A DNA stretch of 22,854 nucleotides from an uncultured Oscillospiraceae bacterium (GCA_910588365.1 CAJUQS010000026.1:1-22854), one strand, 5' to 3'. Shown: positions 8,018 to 15,349, counted from the first letter of the stretch. The notes: generated by a model not told the origin, from the sequence alone. A program made the numbers and translations.

Positions 8018-9187
8018 CTACTCGACGACGACAAACTTACCGTCCTGCACCACCAGTCTGGTCAGGGAGTCGAAAATCAGATCGTGGGTCTCATTGAAGT
8101 TTACCGTACCATAGACCGTCTCAAAGGTGGTGGAGGCGATATACTCGGCCATCTTGTCCGGGTCAGTGCCGACGGCCTTGATAGCGTCGCATACCATCAT
8201 GACAGCCGCGTAGCCGTGGCCGGAGAAGGTGCCGGCCGTCTTGTCCTCGCCGAACTTGGCCCGGTAATTCTTCTGGAAGGTCTGGACCACCTCGGAGGGA
8301 TCGTCAGGGACAAGAACACCCTGGACCTTCACGCCTTCGGCAGCGGCGCCGGCCGCCTCAAGGAAGGGGATCTCAAACATGGAGGAGGACGAGTAACAGG
8401 GAAGATCCATGCCCAGAGACTTTTGCTGCTTTACAATCAGCGCTCCCTCGGTGTACGTACCGGCGAGAAACAGGGAGTCTGCCCCAGAATTCTTGACCTT
8501 GGTCAGGATGTTTGTGAAGTCCCTGGTCTCGTTGATGACGTAGGCCTCGGAGCAGACGATCTCCGCGCCGGCATCGGTCAGGATCTGAGTGATGATTTTC
8601 TCCTGGCCCATGCCGTAATCAGAGGTCTCGTAGAGAATGGCCACCTTCTGGCAGCCGTCCTCAACCATCCAGTCCGCGGCGTATACGGCCTGCTGGTTGT
8701 CGGAGGGCTCTGTGCGGAAGCCGTAGGTCTTGTTCTGCTCAGAAATATCAGGGTTCGATCCGGTAAAGATGGACACCAGCTTTCCCTCGTTGATAATGGG
8801 CAGGGCGGCCAGGCAGCAGGATGAATTGTAGTACCCGACGGAGGCAACAACGCTTTCATCCGCCACAAACTTGGTGGCAATGGTAGCGGCCTCCTTAGGA
8901 TCGGACTTGTCATCCTGAATATCCAGCTTGACCATTTTGCCATTGATGCCGCCGGCGGCGTTGACCTCGTCCGCCGCCATTTGAGCGCCCAAGGAGAGCT
9001 GCTCACCGAAGCCTGCGTTGCCGCCAGTCATGGGGCAGTCAACCCCAATGACGAGGAACTCTGTGCTGTCTGCATCCGCAGGGGTGGCCGCAGAGTCATC
9101 GGCTTGATTACCTCCGCAGCCGGAAAGAAGCGCCGCCAGGAGCGACAGGGACAGCATCAACGATACGATTGTTCTTCTGCGTTTCAT
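8018..9187 (-). CDS. LIV-type substrate-binding lipoprotein
   Basis: Extracellular, membrane-anchored receptor of the importer (periplasmic-binding-protein type 1, Leu/Ile/Val class), 389 aa. The signal peptide MKRRRTIVSLMLSLSLLAAL ends in a lipobox LLSGC with C24 as the lipidated residue, followed by a Gly/Asp/Ala-rich linker. The mature part shows the family opening LVIGVDCPMTGGNAGFGEQ, then AADEVNAAGGINGK, DDKSDPKEAATIATKF and ILYETSDYGMGQ. AAGGAG precedes the ATG. The class binds amino acids, amides, urea, aromatic and other small carboxylates; the ligand here is unknown. Because it sits with sugar-type catabolic enzymes, it may bind a polyhydroxylated acid or amide. That is an inference only. 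Confidence 0.93.
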   Translation of the reverse strand: MKRRRTIVSLMLSLSLLAALLSGCGGNQADDSAATPADADSTEFLVIGVDCPMTGGNAGFGEQLSLGAQMAADEVNAAGGINGKMVKLDIQDDKSDPKEAATIATKFVADESVVASVGYYNSSCCLAALPIINEGKLVSIFTGSNPDISEQNKTYGFRTEPSDNQQAVYAADWMVEDGCQKVAILYETSDYGMGQEKIITQILTDAGAEIVCSEAYVINETRDFTNILTKVKNSGADSLFLAGTYTEGALIVKQQKSLGMDLPCYSSSSMFEIPFLEAAGAAAEGVKVQGVLVPDDPSEVVQTFQKNYRAKFGEDKTAGTFSGHGYAAVMMVCDAIKAVGTDPDKMAEYIASTTFETVYGTVNFNETHDLIFDSLTRLVVQDGKFVVVE

Positions 9188-9284
9188 GTGTGTAGCATCT
9201 CCTTTTTATTTATGTATGCAAACTGCGACAGCAGCTGGCACCGCGGCTGGATAGATGAAAAAATAGCAGATCTGTGTAATTTTT

Positions 9285-9290
9285 ATTATA
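9285..9290 (-). promoter_or_regulatory. Candidate -10 box for binding-protein gene
   Basis: The 145-nt gap between the binding-protein gene and the barrel-enzyme gene holds a perfect minus-strand TATAAT about 100 nt before the ATG, in an AT-rich stretch. No good -35 hexamer lies 16-18 nt upstream, so it would need an activator. If used, the transporter genes have their own promoter in addition to read-through from the upstream enzymes. Confidence 0.4.
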
Positions 9291-9332
9291 TCCTAATCTG
9301 AACAAATATACTATAGCGGGTTTCGGTCCGGC

Positions 9333-10004
9333 TCAGGACAGCTTTGCGCTGATGGCGTCCAGCTTCTCATAGATGTGCGCATAGCGGCCAAAGCTGTCAT
9401 CAAAGAGAGCCGATCCGATGGTGAAGCCCCAGGGCTTCAGGTTTTTGACGAACTCCAGCCGCTTATCATTGCCGATGCTTCCGGTGATAATCAGGGGCTT
9501 GTCCACGCTGGCAACAAACTCCGCGGCCATGGCCTCCGGGTCCCCGTCCACATAGCGGTACACGGACAGGCAGATGCCCTCCACCCCGTCATAGGCCAGA
9601 ATACGTTTGGCGTCGTCGATGATCTCCTGGTGGGTGCCGTACAGCATCCGCGGAATTCCCGCCCGGCGGCCGCAAGTGGGGAAATATTTGATCCCGGTCC
9701 CGGCCAGCTTCTTGGCGACGCTCTCATAAAACGCCATGCCGACGACAAAGTCAAACTGGCAGTCAATGGCGAACTGGGCGGCCTCCAGGCACCCCTCCTC
9801 GCTCTCAATCAGCGGCTCCATGAAGGTCACCTTTCCGGCGTCCTTCATGCGCCGGACCAGCTTCTTTGCGTCAGGCAGGGAAATCCCCACATCCTTGAAG
9901 CCCCAGAACGCGGTAGCCGCGCCCTGATTGTCCGCAAAGACGGCCTCAGCGCCGGGGACCGTCTTGTCGTGGTTGGTCAGCATCGCAATCATACGGATAC
10001 TCAT
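9333..10004 (-). CDS. Unrecognised TIM-barrel-like enzyme
   Basis: A 223-aa soluble protein with no signal peptide. Its alternating strand-helix pattern suggests a (beta/alpha)8 barrel: AMLTNHDKTV, GKVTFMEPLIESEE, FDFVVGMAFYES, IKYFPTCG, GICLSVYRYVDGDP, KPLIITGSIGNDKR and GFTIGSALFDDSFG look like successive barrel strands. The late pair ITGSIG and IGSAL has the form of the phosphate-gripping loops of ribulose-phosphate-binding barrels (HisA, TrpF, RPE, KDPG aldolase). I could not assign it to a named family. It starts at an ATG with AGGGAGG upstream, directly after the FGGY kinase gene, so an aldolase, epimerase or isomerase acting on the kinase product is a reasonable guess. Conserved-looking polar residues include E43, the GRRAG loop and Y137-R138-Y139. 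Confidence 0.75.
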   Translation of the reverse strand: MSIRMIAMLTNHDKTVPGAEAVFADNQGAATAFWGFKDVGISLPDAKKLVRRMKDAGKVTFMEPLIESEEGCLEAAQFAIDCQFDFVVGMAFYESVAKKLAGTGIKYFPTCGRRAGIPRMLYGTHQEIIDDAKRILAYDGVEGICLSVYRYVDGDPEAMAAEFVASVDKPLIITGSIGNDKRLEFVKNLKPWGFTIGSALFDDSFGRYAHIYEKLDAISAKLS

Positions 10005-10052
10005 GAATCAATCCTCCCTAATTCGTCAATATCTGTGGTATGGAGACAGGCT

Positions 10053-11555
10053 CTACATATCTGCGTAAAGGGGTGCGAGAACGTCGTGAATCCGGCGGTA
10101 GAGCTGGAACTGCTTTTGATAGACCTCCGCCAGCGCCGGGTCCGGCTCCACCCGCTCCTGGAGGTGCAGTCCCTTGGATACCGCCTCCTCGTGGCTGGCG
10201 AATACGCCCGCGCCCACCCCGGCCAGCAGGGCGGATCCATAGGACGAGTCGTCGTTTTGGAACTTGAGGATGGGCCGGTTGAGGACATTGGCCATGATGG
10301 ACCGCCACAAGGGGCTCTTGCCGCCGCCGCCTACAATGCGGATTTCCTCCACCTTGTCCTCAATCAGGCAGAAGTTGTCCTTGATGGAGTAGGCCACCCC
10401 CTCCAGTACGGCCCTGTTGAAATGTCCGCGGCTGTGATGGGCCGTGGCGCCAACAAAGCTGCCCCGCAGCCTGGGGTCCCAGTAGGGGGATCGTTCCCCC
10501 ATCAGATAGGGGTGGAAGAACAGTCCCTCCGCCCCGGCGGGCACCTGCTCCGCCTCTCTGTCCAGGGTGCGGTAGGTGCTGCTCCCTCCCCGCTGCTCGC
10601 TCTGCCACTCCTGCTGGCAGAAGGTATCCCGGTACCAGCGCAGGCTTTCTGCGGCGGAGGACGTCGCCAGACAGGTATACCACAGGCCGTCCACCACATG
10701 GGAATAAGTCAGCGCCTTGGGGTTGGGCTCCGGCTGCTTCCGGAAGAGGTAGAGTGTACCAGAGGTGGCCAGCTTGGTCACGCAGCTGTTTTCTGCAATG
10801 GCGCCCACGCAGTACGCCTCCATAGCGGTGTCGCTGGCGCCGTTGATGACGGGTGTCCCCGCAGGGATTCCGGTGAGGCGGGACGCCTCGGGGGTAATGC
10901 GTCCGGCGATGTCGCCGGGCTTAACCAGCGGCGGCAGAATAGACAGGGGCACGCCGCTGATACGGCACAGCTCATCCGACCAGCACCAGTTGATGTTGTC
11001 AAAGAGCAGACTGCCCTGGGCCTCAATGTGGTCTGTCGTCCAGGTTCCGGTCAGCTGGTAGCGCACGTAGTCCTTGACGAACATGGCGCGGGCGGTCTTT
11101 TTCAGCACCTCCGGCTCGTTGTTGTTGATCCACATTAACTGGAGCATAGTCCATGTGGGGCTCGGCATCTGGTAGCCAATGCTGAAAACCGTATCCCTGT
11201 GATGTTCCAGCATATAGGCGGTCTCTTTGGTGCTGCGGGTGTCCGTCCACATGATGGTCCTTCTCAGCACCTGGTCTTCCTTATCCAAAAGGACCACGTT
11301 ATGGGCGGATGCATCCAGGCTGAGGGCCGCCACCTGACCGGCCTTCGCGCCGCCCTTCTCCAGGGCGGCCCGGAAACTGCTCATGAACGCCGGGAACCAG
11401 TCGGCGGGATCCTGCTCGGACCAGCCGATATTGGGATGGTAGGTGGTATATTCGGTGTATCCGTCCCCCACAAAATTGCAGTCTGTATCAATCAGTGTGA
11501 CCTTGCAGCCGCTGGTACCGATGTCAATTCCAAGGAGAAGCTTTTTCTCGCTCAT
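10053..11555 (-). CDS. FGGY-family carbohydrate kinase
   Basis: ATP-dependent sugar or polyol kinase of the xylulokinase/gluconokinase/glycerol kinase superfamily, cytoplasmic, about 500 aa, the usual length. The N-terminal ATPase loop is LLGIDIGTSGCKVTLID. NGASDTAMEAYCVGA begins the second actin-like domain, and GGGGKSPLWRSIMANVLNRP is the C-terminal FGGY signature region. DASAHNVVLLD and MWTDTRS match the substrate-domain blocks of XylB-like enzymes. Two starts are possible: ATG 11567 immediately abuts AGAAAGG, while ATG 11555 lies 11-12 nt beyond it and gives the usual MSEKKLLLGIDIG opening, so I prefer 11555. It lies downstream of the SDR gene and upstream of the barrel enzyme, which suggests the dehydrogenase product is phosphorylated and then cleaved or rearranged. 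Confidence 0.92.
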   Translation of the reverse strand: MSEKKLLLGIDIGTSGCKVTLIDTDCNFVGDGYTEYTTYHPNIGWSEQDPADWFPAFMSSFRAALEKGGAKAGQVAALSLDASAHNVVLLDKEDQVLRRTIMWTDTRSTKETAYMLEHHRDTVFSIGYQMPSPTWTMLQLMWINNNEPEVLKKTARAMFVKDYVRYQLTGTWTTDHIEAQGSLLFDNINWCWSDELCRISGVPLSILPPLVKPGDIAGRITPEASRLTGIPAGTPVINGASDTAMEAYCVGAIAENSCVTKLATSGTLYLFRKQPEPNPKALTYSHVVDGLWYTCLATSSAAESLRWYRDTFCQQEWQSEQRGGSSTYRTLDREAEQVPAGAEGLFFHPYLMGERSPYWDPRLRGSFVGATAHHSRGHFNRAVLEGVAYSIKDNFCLIEDKVEEIRIVGGGGKSPLWRSIMANVLNRPILKFQNDDSSYGSALLAGVGAGVFASHEEAVSKGLHLQERVEPDPALAEVYQKQFQLYRRIHDVLAPLYADM

Positions 11556-11582
11556 ATGTATGTGCATCCTTTCTCGCCAGGC

Positions 11583-12383
11583 CTATAGCTGTACCTGTCC
11601 ATTGGTGATGGAGATATTGCTGCCGGTAGTGGCCATACCCAGCTCGCTGCACAGCACTGCCGCCCAGTTGCCCACTTCCTCCACCTCCAGAAGCCGGCGG
11701 GTTGGAACCATGTCCGCGAAATACTGGTAACCGCCCGCCTCGCCGGTCCCCAGCTCGGCGGCCTTGCGGCTGATGGAGCCCACCATCATGGGCGTCATCA
11801 CATAGCAGGGGCACAGGGCGTTCACCAAGATGTTGCTGGATGCCAGCTCATTGCCCCAGATACGGGTCAAGTGGGAGACGGCGGCCTTTGAGGCAGAATA
11901 GGCACTATAGGTTTCCGAGGTCAGGAACGCTTGGGAGGATGAGATGTTGACAATGCGCCCCCACCCCGCCTTCTTCATGTAGGGAACAGCGTGCTTTGTG
12001 CAGATAACCACGCCGTGGAGGTTGATGTCCGTAACCTTCTTGAACCGATCCAGCTCCAGCTGGTCCACCGGGTTTTTGTAGATGATACCGGCGTTGTTGA
12101 CCAAAATATCCAGCTTCGCGTATTTCCCGGCAATCTGGGAGAATACACGATCCACATCCTCCTCGCTGGTGACATCCATCACCATCCTGTCGATCCCCTC
12201 CCGCAGGTTCTGCCGGGGGTCCCCCTGTCTCTCGTTGAATCGGATATCCGTGGCCACTACTACTGCGCCGGCGTCGAAGAGGGCATTGGCAATGCCCAGG
12301 CCGTTTCCCTGGGCCGCGCCGGTTACAACGGCCACATGGCCGCTCAAATCAAACAGCCGGCTGAAGCGTTCCAAATTTTGCAT
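11583..12383 (-). CDS. SDR-family oxidoreductase
   Basis: Classical short-chain dehydrogenase, 266 aa, NAD(P)-dependent, cytoplasmic. Cofactor loop TGAAQGNGLG (21-30), a variant of TGxxxGxG; NNAG at 96-99; catalytic triad S149, Y162, K166 (ISSSQAFLTSETYSAYSASK); C-terminal SITNGQ. An acidic D46 after the second strand (VVATDIR) favours NAD. The closest known relatives by eye are gluconate 5-dehydrogenase and sorbitol/galactitol-type dehydrogenases acting on polyols or keto-sugar acids. The start at 12383 has a perfect TAGGAGGT eight nt upstream; an in-frame ATG eight codons earlier has none. The stop is 15-27 nt before the kinase start, so the two are co-translated neighbours. Confidence 0.92.
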   Translation of the reverse strand: MQNLERFSRLFDLSGHVAVVTGAAQGNGLGIANALFDAGAVVVATDIRFNERQGDPRQNLREGIDRMVMDVTSEEDVDRVFSQIAGKYAKLDILVNNAGIIYKNPVDQLELDRFKKVTDINLHGVVICTKHAVPYMKKAGWGRIVNISSSQAFLTSETYSAYSASKAAVSHLTRIWGNELASSNILVNALCPCYVMTPMMVGSISRKAAELGTGEAGGYQYFADMVPTRRLLEVEEVGNWAAVLCSELGMATTGSNISITNGQVQL

Positions 12384-12431
12384 ATTGTTGTACCTCCTAA
12401 TGTCCATGGAACCGTGTCCATGTAAAATATA

Positions 12432-12773
12432 TCAGAGATTTTTGCCATTCCAGCCCCAGCAATCTGTGGGCTGGTACTGGATATAAATGTGGTCGGGTGC
12501 CATATCCAGTTCATTCCCGATGATGCTCATCATCTCCGCAGTCAGCGCATCGCAGCACTGCCGGTCTAAGGAGCCGAACATACCGATTTCAACGAAAGCC
12601 AGATTGCCGGGTTCCCCCTGGAACCACATACCGCAGCCGCCGTGGAAAATGCACATGAGCCACTTCTCCGTCTTCCGCGGAATCAGTTCAATGGCCTGCC
12701 CAAATCGGGCCTTGAGCCTCTCTTGACGTTCCCGGGGCAAAGCCAGGTTGGTAAAAAGCTTGATACAGGGCAT
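12432..12773 (-). CDS. MIF-family tautomerase, internal in-frame start
   Basis: Macrophage migration inhibitory factor family tautomerase, 113 aa. Known members are homotrimers using an N-terminal proline, exposed after Met removal, as catalytic base for keto-enol tautomerisation. The protein begins Met-Pro (MPCIKLFTNLAL), so mature Pro1 is present. K33 and I62 fall near MIF active-site positions Lys32 and Ile64, and DHIYIQYQPTDCWGWNGKNL matches the conserved C-terminal block of MIF. The ATG is preceded by AAGGAGGT with a 6-nt spacer, the strongest ribosome binding site in the block. There is no stop codon between the upstream HAD frame and this gene, so the same codons are also the tail of the HAD reading frame. 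Substrate is unknown; an enol or keto intermediate of the local pathway is likely. Confidence 0.8.
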   Translation of the reverse strand: MPCIKLFTNLALPRERQERLKARFGQAIELIPRKTEKWLMCIFHGGCGMWFQGEPGNLAFVEIGMFGSLDRQCCDALTAEMMSIIGNELDMAPDHIYIQYQPTDCWGWNGKNL

Positions 12774-13511
12774 GAAGCTACCTCCTTCATCCATGGTTTG
12801 TGTGGTGGGTACAGGAATCATTTCTTTCAGCTGGCTCAGGCAGGAAATTTCATAGTCCGCCCGCCGGATTTCCGGCTGCCAGTTATCCATAACATTCAGC
12901 CACGCGGTGCGCATACCTGCGCCTCTGGCACCTTGGATATCGTTGACAGGGTTATCTCCCACATAGAGTATCTCGCCAGGGGACAAATTCAGCATCCGCG
13001 CCAGTTGGAGGAACGCGTCCGGTGCGGGCTTGCAGCCGCTCCCCACGTCCAGGTCGCAGATGATACAGTGATCCAGCCAGGGACGAAGGCCCATAGCTGC
13101 AATCTTTCTTTCCTGCAGTTCTCTGTGGCCGTTGGTGATTACGGAGGGGCGGAGCCCGGCCTTCCGGCACCAGCCGAGAACAGAAAAGGTATCCGGGTAG
13201 GGGACGATGGAAGGCGGAAACCAGCGGTCGATGAACTGACGGAAGCTGGCGCAGGACACCGCACCGGAGAGAATCCCATCACCCACCAGCAGGCGGTGCA
13301 TTCCCGTCCAGCTGGTTTCCTCATAGGTGGCACGATAGTCAGCCCGCCGCAGAGCGGCCAGAAGGGCGGCAGATTCCATGCCGCCGGGCAGGAAGAGGCA
13401 AAAATCTTGGGCAAACTGTGGGGCCAGCCGGGACCAGGTGGAATTCCTGTCATAGAGCGTATGGTCCAAATCAAAGGCGACCGCCTTGATTGTTTCATTC
13501 GTATTTCTCAT
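12432..13511 (-). CDS. HAD phosphatase reading into MIF domain
   Basis: Haloacid-dehalogenase-superfamily hydrolase, most like YjjG/phosphoglycolate-type phosphatases. The 359-aa frame has two parts. Residues 1 to about 235 are a complete HAD: motif I D14/D16 in FDLDHTLYD, motif II T126 (VITNGH), motif III K161 (KPAPD), motif IV D186/D191 (YVGDNPVNDIQGARGAGM), with a helical cap between I and II. After a linker (MIPVPTTQTMDEGGSF) the frame continues without a stop into a MIF tautomerase at M247. A fused MIF would have its catalytic proline buried in the chain, so the tautomerase is probably made from the internal start. The ATG at 13511 has no Shine-Dalgarno sequence, and DLDHT leaves no room for a later start; the mRNA may be nearly leaderless. 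It is the first gene of the minus-strand block, divergent from the LysR gene. Confidence 0.85.
   Translation of the reverse strand: MRNTNETIKAVAFDLDHTLYDRNSTWSRLAPQFAQDFCLFLPGGMESAALLAALRRADYRATYEETSWTGMHRLLVGDGILSGAVSCASFRQFIDRWFPPSIVPYPDTFSVLGWCRKAGLRPSVITNGHRELQERKIAAMGLRPWLDHCIICDLDVGSGCKPAPDAFLQLARMLNLSPGEILYVGDNPVNDIQGARGAGMRTAWLNVMDNWQPEIRRADYEISCLSQLKEMIPVPTTQTMDEGGSFMPCIKLFTNLALPRERQERLKARFGQAIELIPRKTEKWLMCIFHGGCGMWFQGEPGNLAFVEIGMFGSLDRQCCDALTAEMMSIIGNELDMAPDHIYIQYQPTDCWGWNGKNL
12780..12787 (-). promoter_or_regulatory. Shine-Dalgarno inside HAD frame, for MIF start
   Basis: Minus-strand AAGGAGGT, the full consensus complement of the 16S rRNA tail, lies six nt before the internal ATG at 12773. 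It overlaps HAD linker codons (Glu-Gly-Gly). By contrast the HAD start has no such site. This decides the existence of a separate MIF product. Confidence 0.85.
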
Positions 13512-13527
13512 ATAAAATAAATATATT

Positions 13528-13557
13528 ATTAAATTTTTTAATGTTTAAAAATGTAAA
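13528..13557 (-). promoter_or_regulatory. Candidate promoter of minus-strand block
   Basis: On the minus strand, TTTACA (13552-13557, 5 of 6 to consensus) and TTTAAT (13528-13533, 5 of 6) are separated by 18 nt. Transcription would begin about nine nt before the HAD ATG, giving an almost leaderless message. That agrees with the absence of a ribosome binding site there. AT-richness makes chance matches likely, so confidence is moderate. Confidence 0.45.
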
Positions 13558-13719
13558 AAATCAATCTCTCAGCAGATAAAATTTTGTCTTAAAAAGAATA
13601 TACCGATGGTTAAACCTTTATCCGCCAAGAGATCGTAGTGCAAAATATATAAAAAAATCTTTTATCTTCCTCCTTTATTGGGTTGATTATAACATAGAAA
13701 GAATCATAAAAAAAGCGCA

Positions 13720-13734
13720 TAATATTTATAATTA
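13720..13734. promoter_or_regulatory. Possible LysR operator and -10 of lysR gene
   Basis: TAAT-ATTTATA-ATTA is an interrupted palindrome of the general dyad form bound by LysR-type regulators. It overlaps a TATAAT (13727-13732) that could be the -10 box of the regulator gene, so binding here would repress the regulator's own transcription. No clear -35 hexamer is visible. Confidence 0.35.
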
Positions 13735-13763
13735 AAATGAGAAAATTCGATGGAGGAGAAAAT

Positions 13764-14654
13764 ATGGATATCCGGAAATTTGAAATTTTTCTGGACACAA
13801 TCGACTCCGGCAGCCTGACAAAGACCGCACAGGCCCTTGGATACACACAGTCTGCCATCAGCCACACCATCAACTCCCTTGAGTCGGAGTTCAATCTCCA
13901 GCTCCTCACACGAAGCCGGGCCGGGGTTTCATTGACCTCCGAGGGGCGTGCCCTTCTGCCCTACATCCGAAATACTGTCACCTCTTTCCAGGAATTCCGA
14001 AATAAGGTGGCGGAGATCCACAATCTGGACTACGGTTCCATCCGGATCGGAACCTTCACCAGCACCGCTGTCCACTGGCTGCCGGGAATCCTCAGTTCCT
14101 TCCGGGATTTGTATCCCTCTATCCAATTCGAGGTGAAGTATGGCAACTATGCGGAGATTGCTGAGTGGATTCTTCAGGGCCGCATTGACTGCGGCTTTAC
14201 AATCGCACCGGAGATCAGCGGCATCCGTCATGTCCCCCTGAAGAAAGACCGTTTTCTCGTGATCTATCCGCCAGGGCATCCCCTGAGTCTGCTGAAAAAA
14301 ATCAATCCATCAGATGTGGCCAACTACCCCTATATACTGGTGATCGAGGGTGACGATCCGATTATCCGAAACTTTTTCACAGACAACGACATCCATCTGA
14401 ATATCCAGTACCGAGTGGTAGACGACTATGCCGCAGTGGCCATGGTGGAGAGCGGCCTGGGCATTACCGTCACACCGGAGCTGTTTTTTTACCGGCTGGC
14501 TTTTAATGTGGACCACCGTGCATTGAACACTCCCTTCCGCCGGCAGCTGGCTATCTCATACAAGGACCACTTCACAGTCTCTCCCGTTGTCACCCGGTTT
14601 ATTGCACATGTGCAGAACTGGGCAGCGGACAACGCCTATCCCTTCGATGAGTAA
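13764..14654 (+). CDS. LysR-family transcriptional regulator
   Basis: DNA-binding regulator, 296 aa, the standard LTTR length. The N-terminal winged helix-turn-helix is at about residues 3-60 (FEIFLDTIDSGSLTKTAQAL, YTQSAISHTINSLESEF, LLTRSRAGVSLTSEGRALLP). A linker helix follows, then a periplasmic-binding-protein-like effector domain from about 90 (GSIRIGTFTSTAVHWLPGIL) to the end. I chose ATG 13764 because GGAGGAGAAAAT precedes it; the in-frame ATG 27 nt upstream has no site. It is divergent from the long catabolic block, the usual LTTR arrangement, so it probably activates that block when bound to the substrate or an intermediate, and represses itself. The effector is unknown. Confidence 0.93.
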   Translation: MDIRKFEIFLDTIDSGSLTKTAQALGYTQSAISHTINSLESEFNLQLLTRSRAGVSLTSEGRALLPYIRNTVTSFQEFRNKVAEIHNLDYGSIRIGTFTSTAVHWLPGILSSFRDLYPSIQFEVKYGNYAEIAEWILQGRIDCGFTIAPEISGIRHVPLKKDRFLVIYPPGHPLSLLKKINPSDVANYPYILVIEGDDPIIRNFFTDNDIHLNIQYRVVDDYAAVAMVESGLGITVTPELFFYRLAFNVDHRALNTPFRRQLAISYKDHFTVSPVVTRFIAHVQNWAADNAYPFDE

Positions 14655-14720
14655 GGCTCCCCGTGGAAAAGAACAGGTCCGCCTGTCCCCCAGCCGCGCA
14701 CACATCCACCTGATTTCCCG

Positions 14721-14749
14721 TTGACTATCGCCAGGAAAATCGCTATAAT
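14721..14749 (+). promoter_or_regulatory. Sigma-A promoter of reductase gene
   Basis: TTGACT (14721-14726, 5 of 6) and TATAAT (14744-14749, 6 of 6) are separated by exactly 17 nt, 39 nt before the next ATG. This is the best-matching promoter in the window. Confidence 0.88.
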
Positions 14750-14788
14750 GGACCTTAGAAACAGATATTTTCTGCGAGGAGATACTTT

Positions 14789-15349
14789 ATGAGAAACAAG
14801 CTGATCTTATATATTGCGATGTCTTTAGACGGATATATTGCTGAAAAAGACGGCAACATCCGTTTTTTAGATGAAACGCCAGGTCCCGCGCCCGACCTTG
14901 GTTATGAGAAATTCTACCACTCCATGCAGGCGATCATACTTGGAGGAAAAACCTACCGCCAGATAAAAAATGAGCTTTCCCCTGATAGATGGCCCTATGA
15001 GGGAATGCCCTGCTATGTCTGTACGCGCCGGCAGCACCCATATGACCCGAATGTCCAATTCACATCCTTGCCGCCGGGACAGCAGGTATTGGATTTGGTT
15101 TCCAAAGAGCACACCGGAAATATTTGGCTCATGGGCGGAGGGGAAATCATCCGCTGCTTCATGCGTGAGAATCTGATTGATCAATATTACATTTATGTCA
15201 TGCCAACGGCCCTTGGAGGAGGAATTCCGCTCTTCCCCGCAGGATTCCCAAAAACAACGCTTACATTGGAAAGCTGCAAAAATATCGGGGAGATTGTTGA
15301 GCTCATCTATCAAAAGCCGGCCTCCGGCTGTCAGGGACTGTTCACATAA
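14789..15349 (+). CDS. DHFR/RibD C-terminal domain-like reductase
   Basis: Small cytoplasmic NADPH-dependent reductase of the dihydrofolate reductase-like superfamily (RibD_C type, YyaP/YwjB group), 186 aa. Visible features are LILYIAMSLDGYIAEKDGNI at the N-terminus, ILGGKTYRQI as the central nucleotide loop, WLMGGGEIIRCFM as the second glycine-rich loop, and PTALGGGIPLFP near the C-terminus. GGAG lies seven nt before the ATG and a strong promoter is just upstream, so it is a monocistronic gene. The physiological substrate is not known for this group; it is neither a canonical FolA nor part of a riboflavin operon here. Confidence 0.88.
   Translation: MRNKLILYIAMSLDGYIAEKDGNIRFLDETPGPAPDLGYEKFYHSMQAIILGGKTYRQIKNELSPDRWPYEGMPCYVCTRRQHPYDPNVQFTSLPPGQQVLDLVSKEHTGNIWLMGGGEIIRCFMRENLIDQYYIYVMPTALGGGIPLFPAGFPKTTLTLESCKNIGEIVELIYQKPASGCQGLFT

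Larger units (their letters stand above)
13512..13763. other. AT-rich divergent regulatory region
   Basis: The 252 nt between the HAD and LysR start codons are strikingly AT-rich against their GC-rich surroundings and hold no gene. Possible protein-binding symmetry: AGATAAAA (13574-13581) and its inverted copy TTTTATCT (13660-13667), and TAAT-N7-ATTA (13720-13734) just before the LysR start. This is the natural place for the LysR protein to bind and control both directions. Confidence 0.7.

Noticed and set aside
13664..13680. A strong AAAGGAGGAAGAT on the minus strand in the divergent intergenic region, as the site of a leader peptide
   Set aside because: No ATG, GTG or TTG lies at usable distance, only ATT. 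A frame of about 30 codons does follow and ends before the HAD gene, but without a start codon I cannot support it.
13737..13763. An upstream start for the LysR gene at 13737
   Set aside because: The ATG at 13764 has GGAGGAGAAAAT at ideal spacing and gives the normal LysR N-terminus.
14655..14720. A terminator after the LysR gene at ACAGG/CCTGT
   Set aside because: The stem is only five bp and no T-tract follows.
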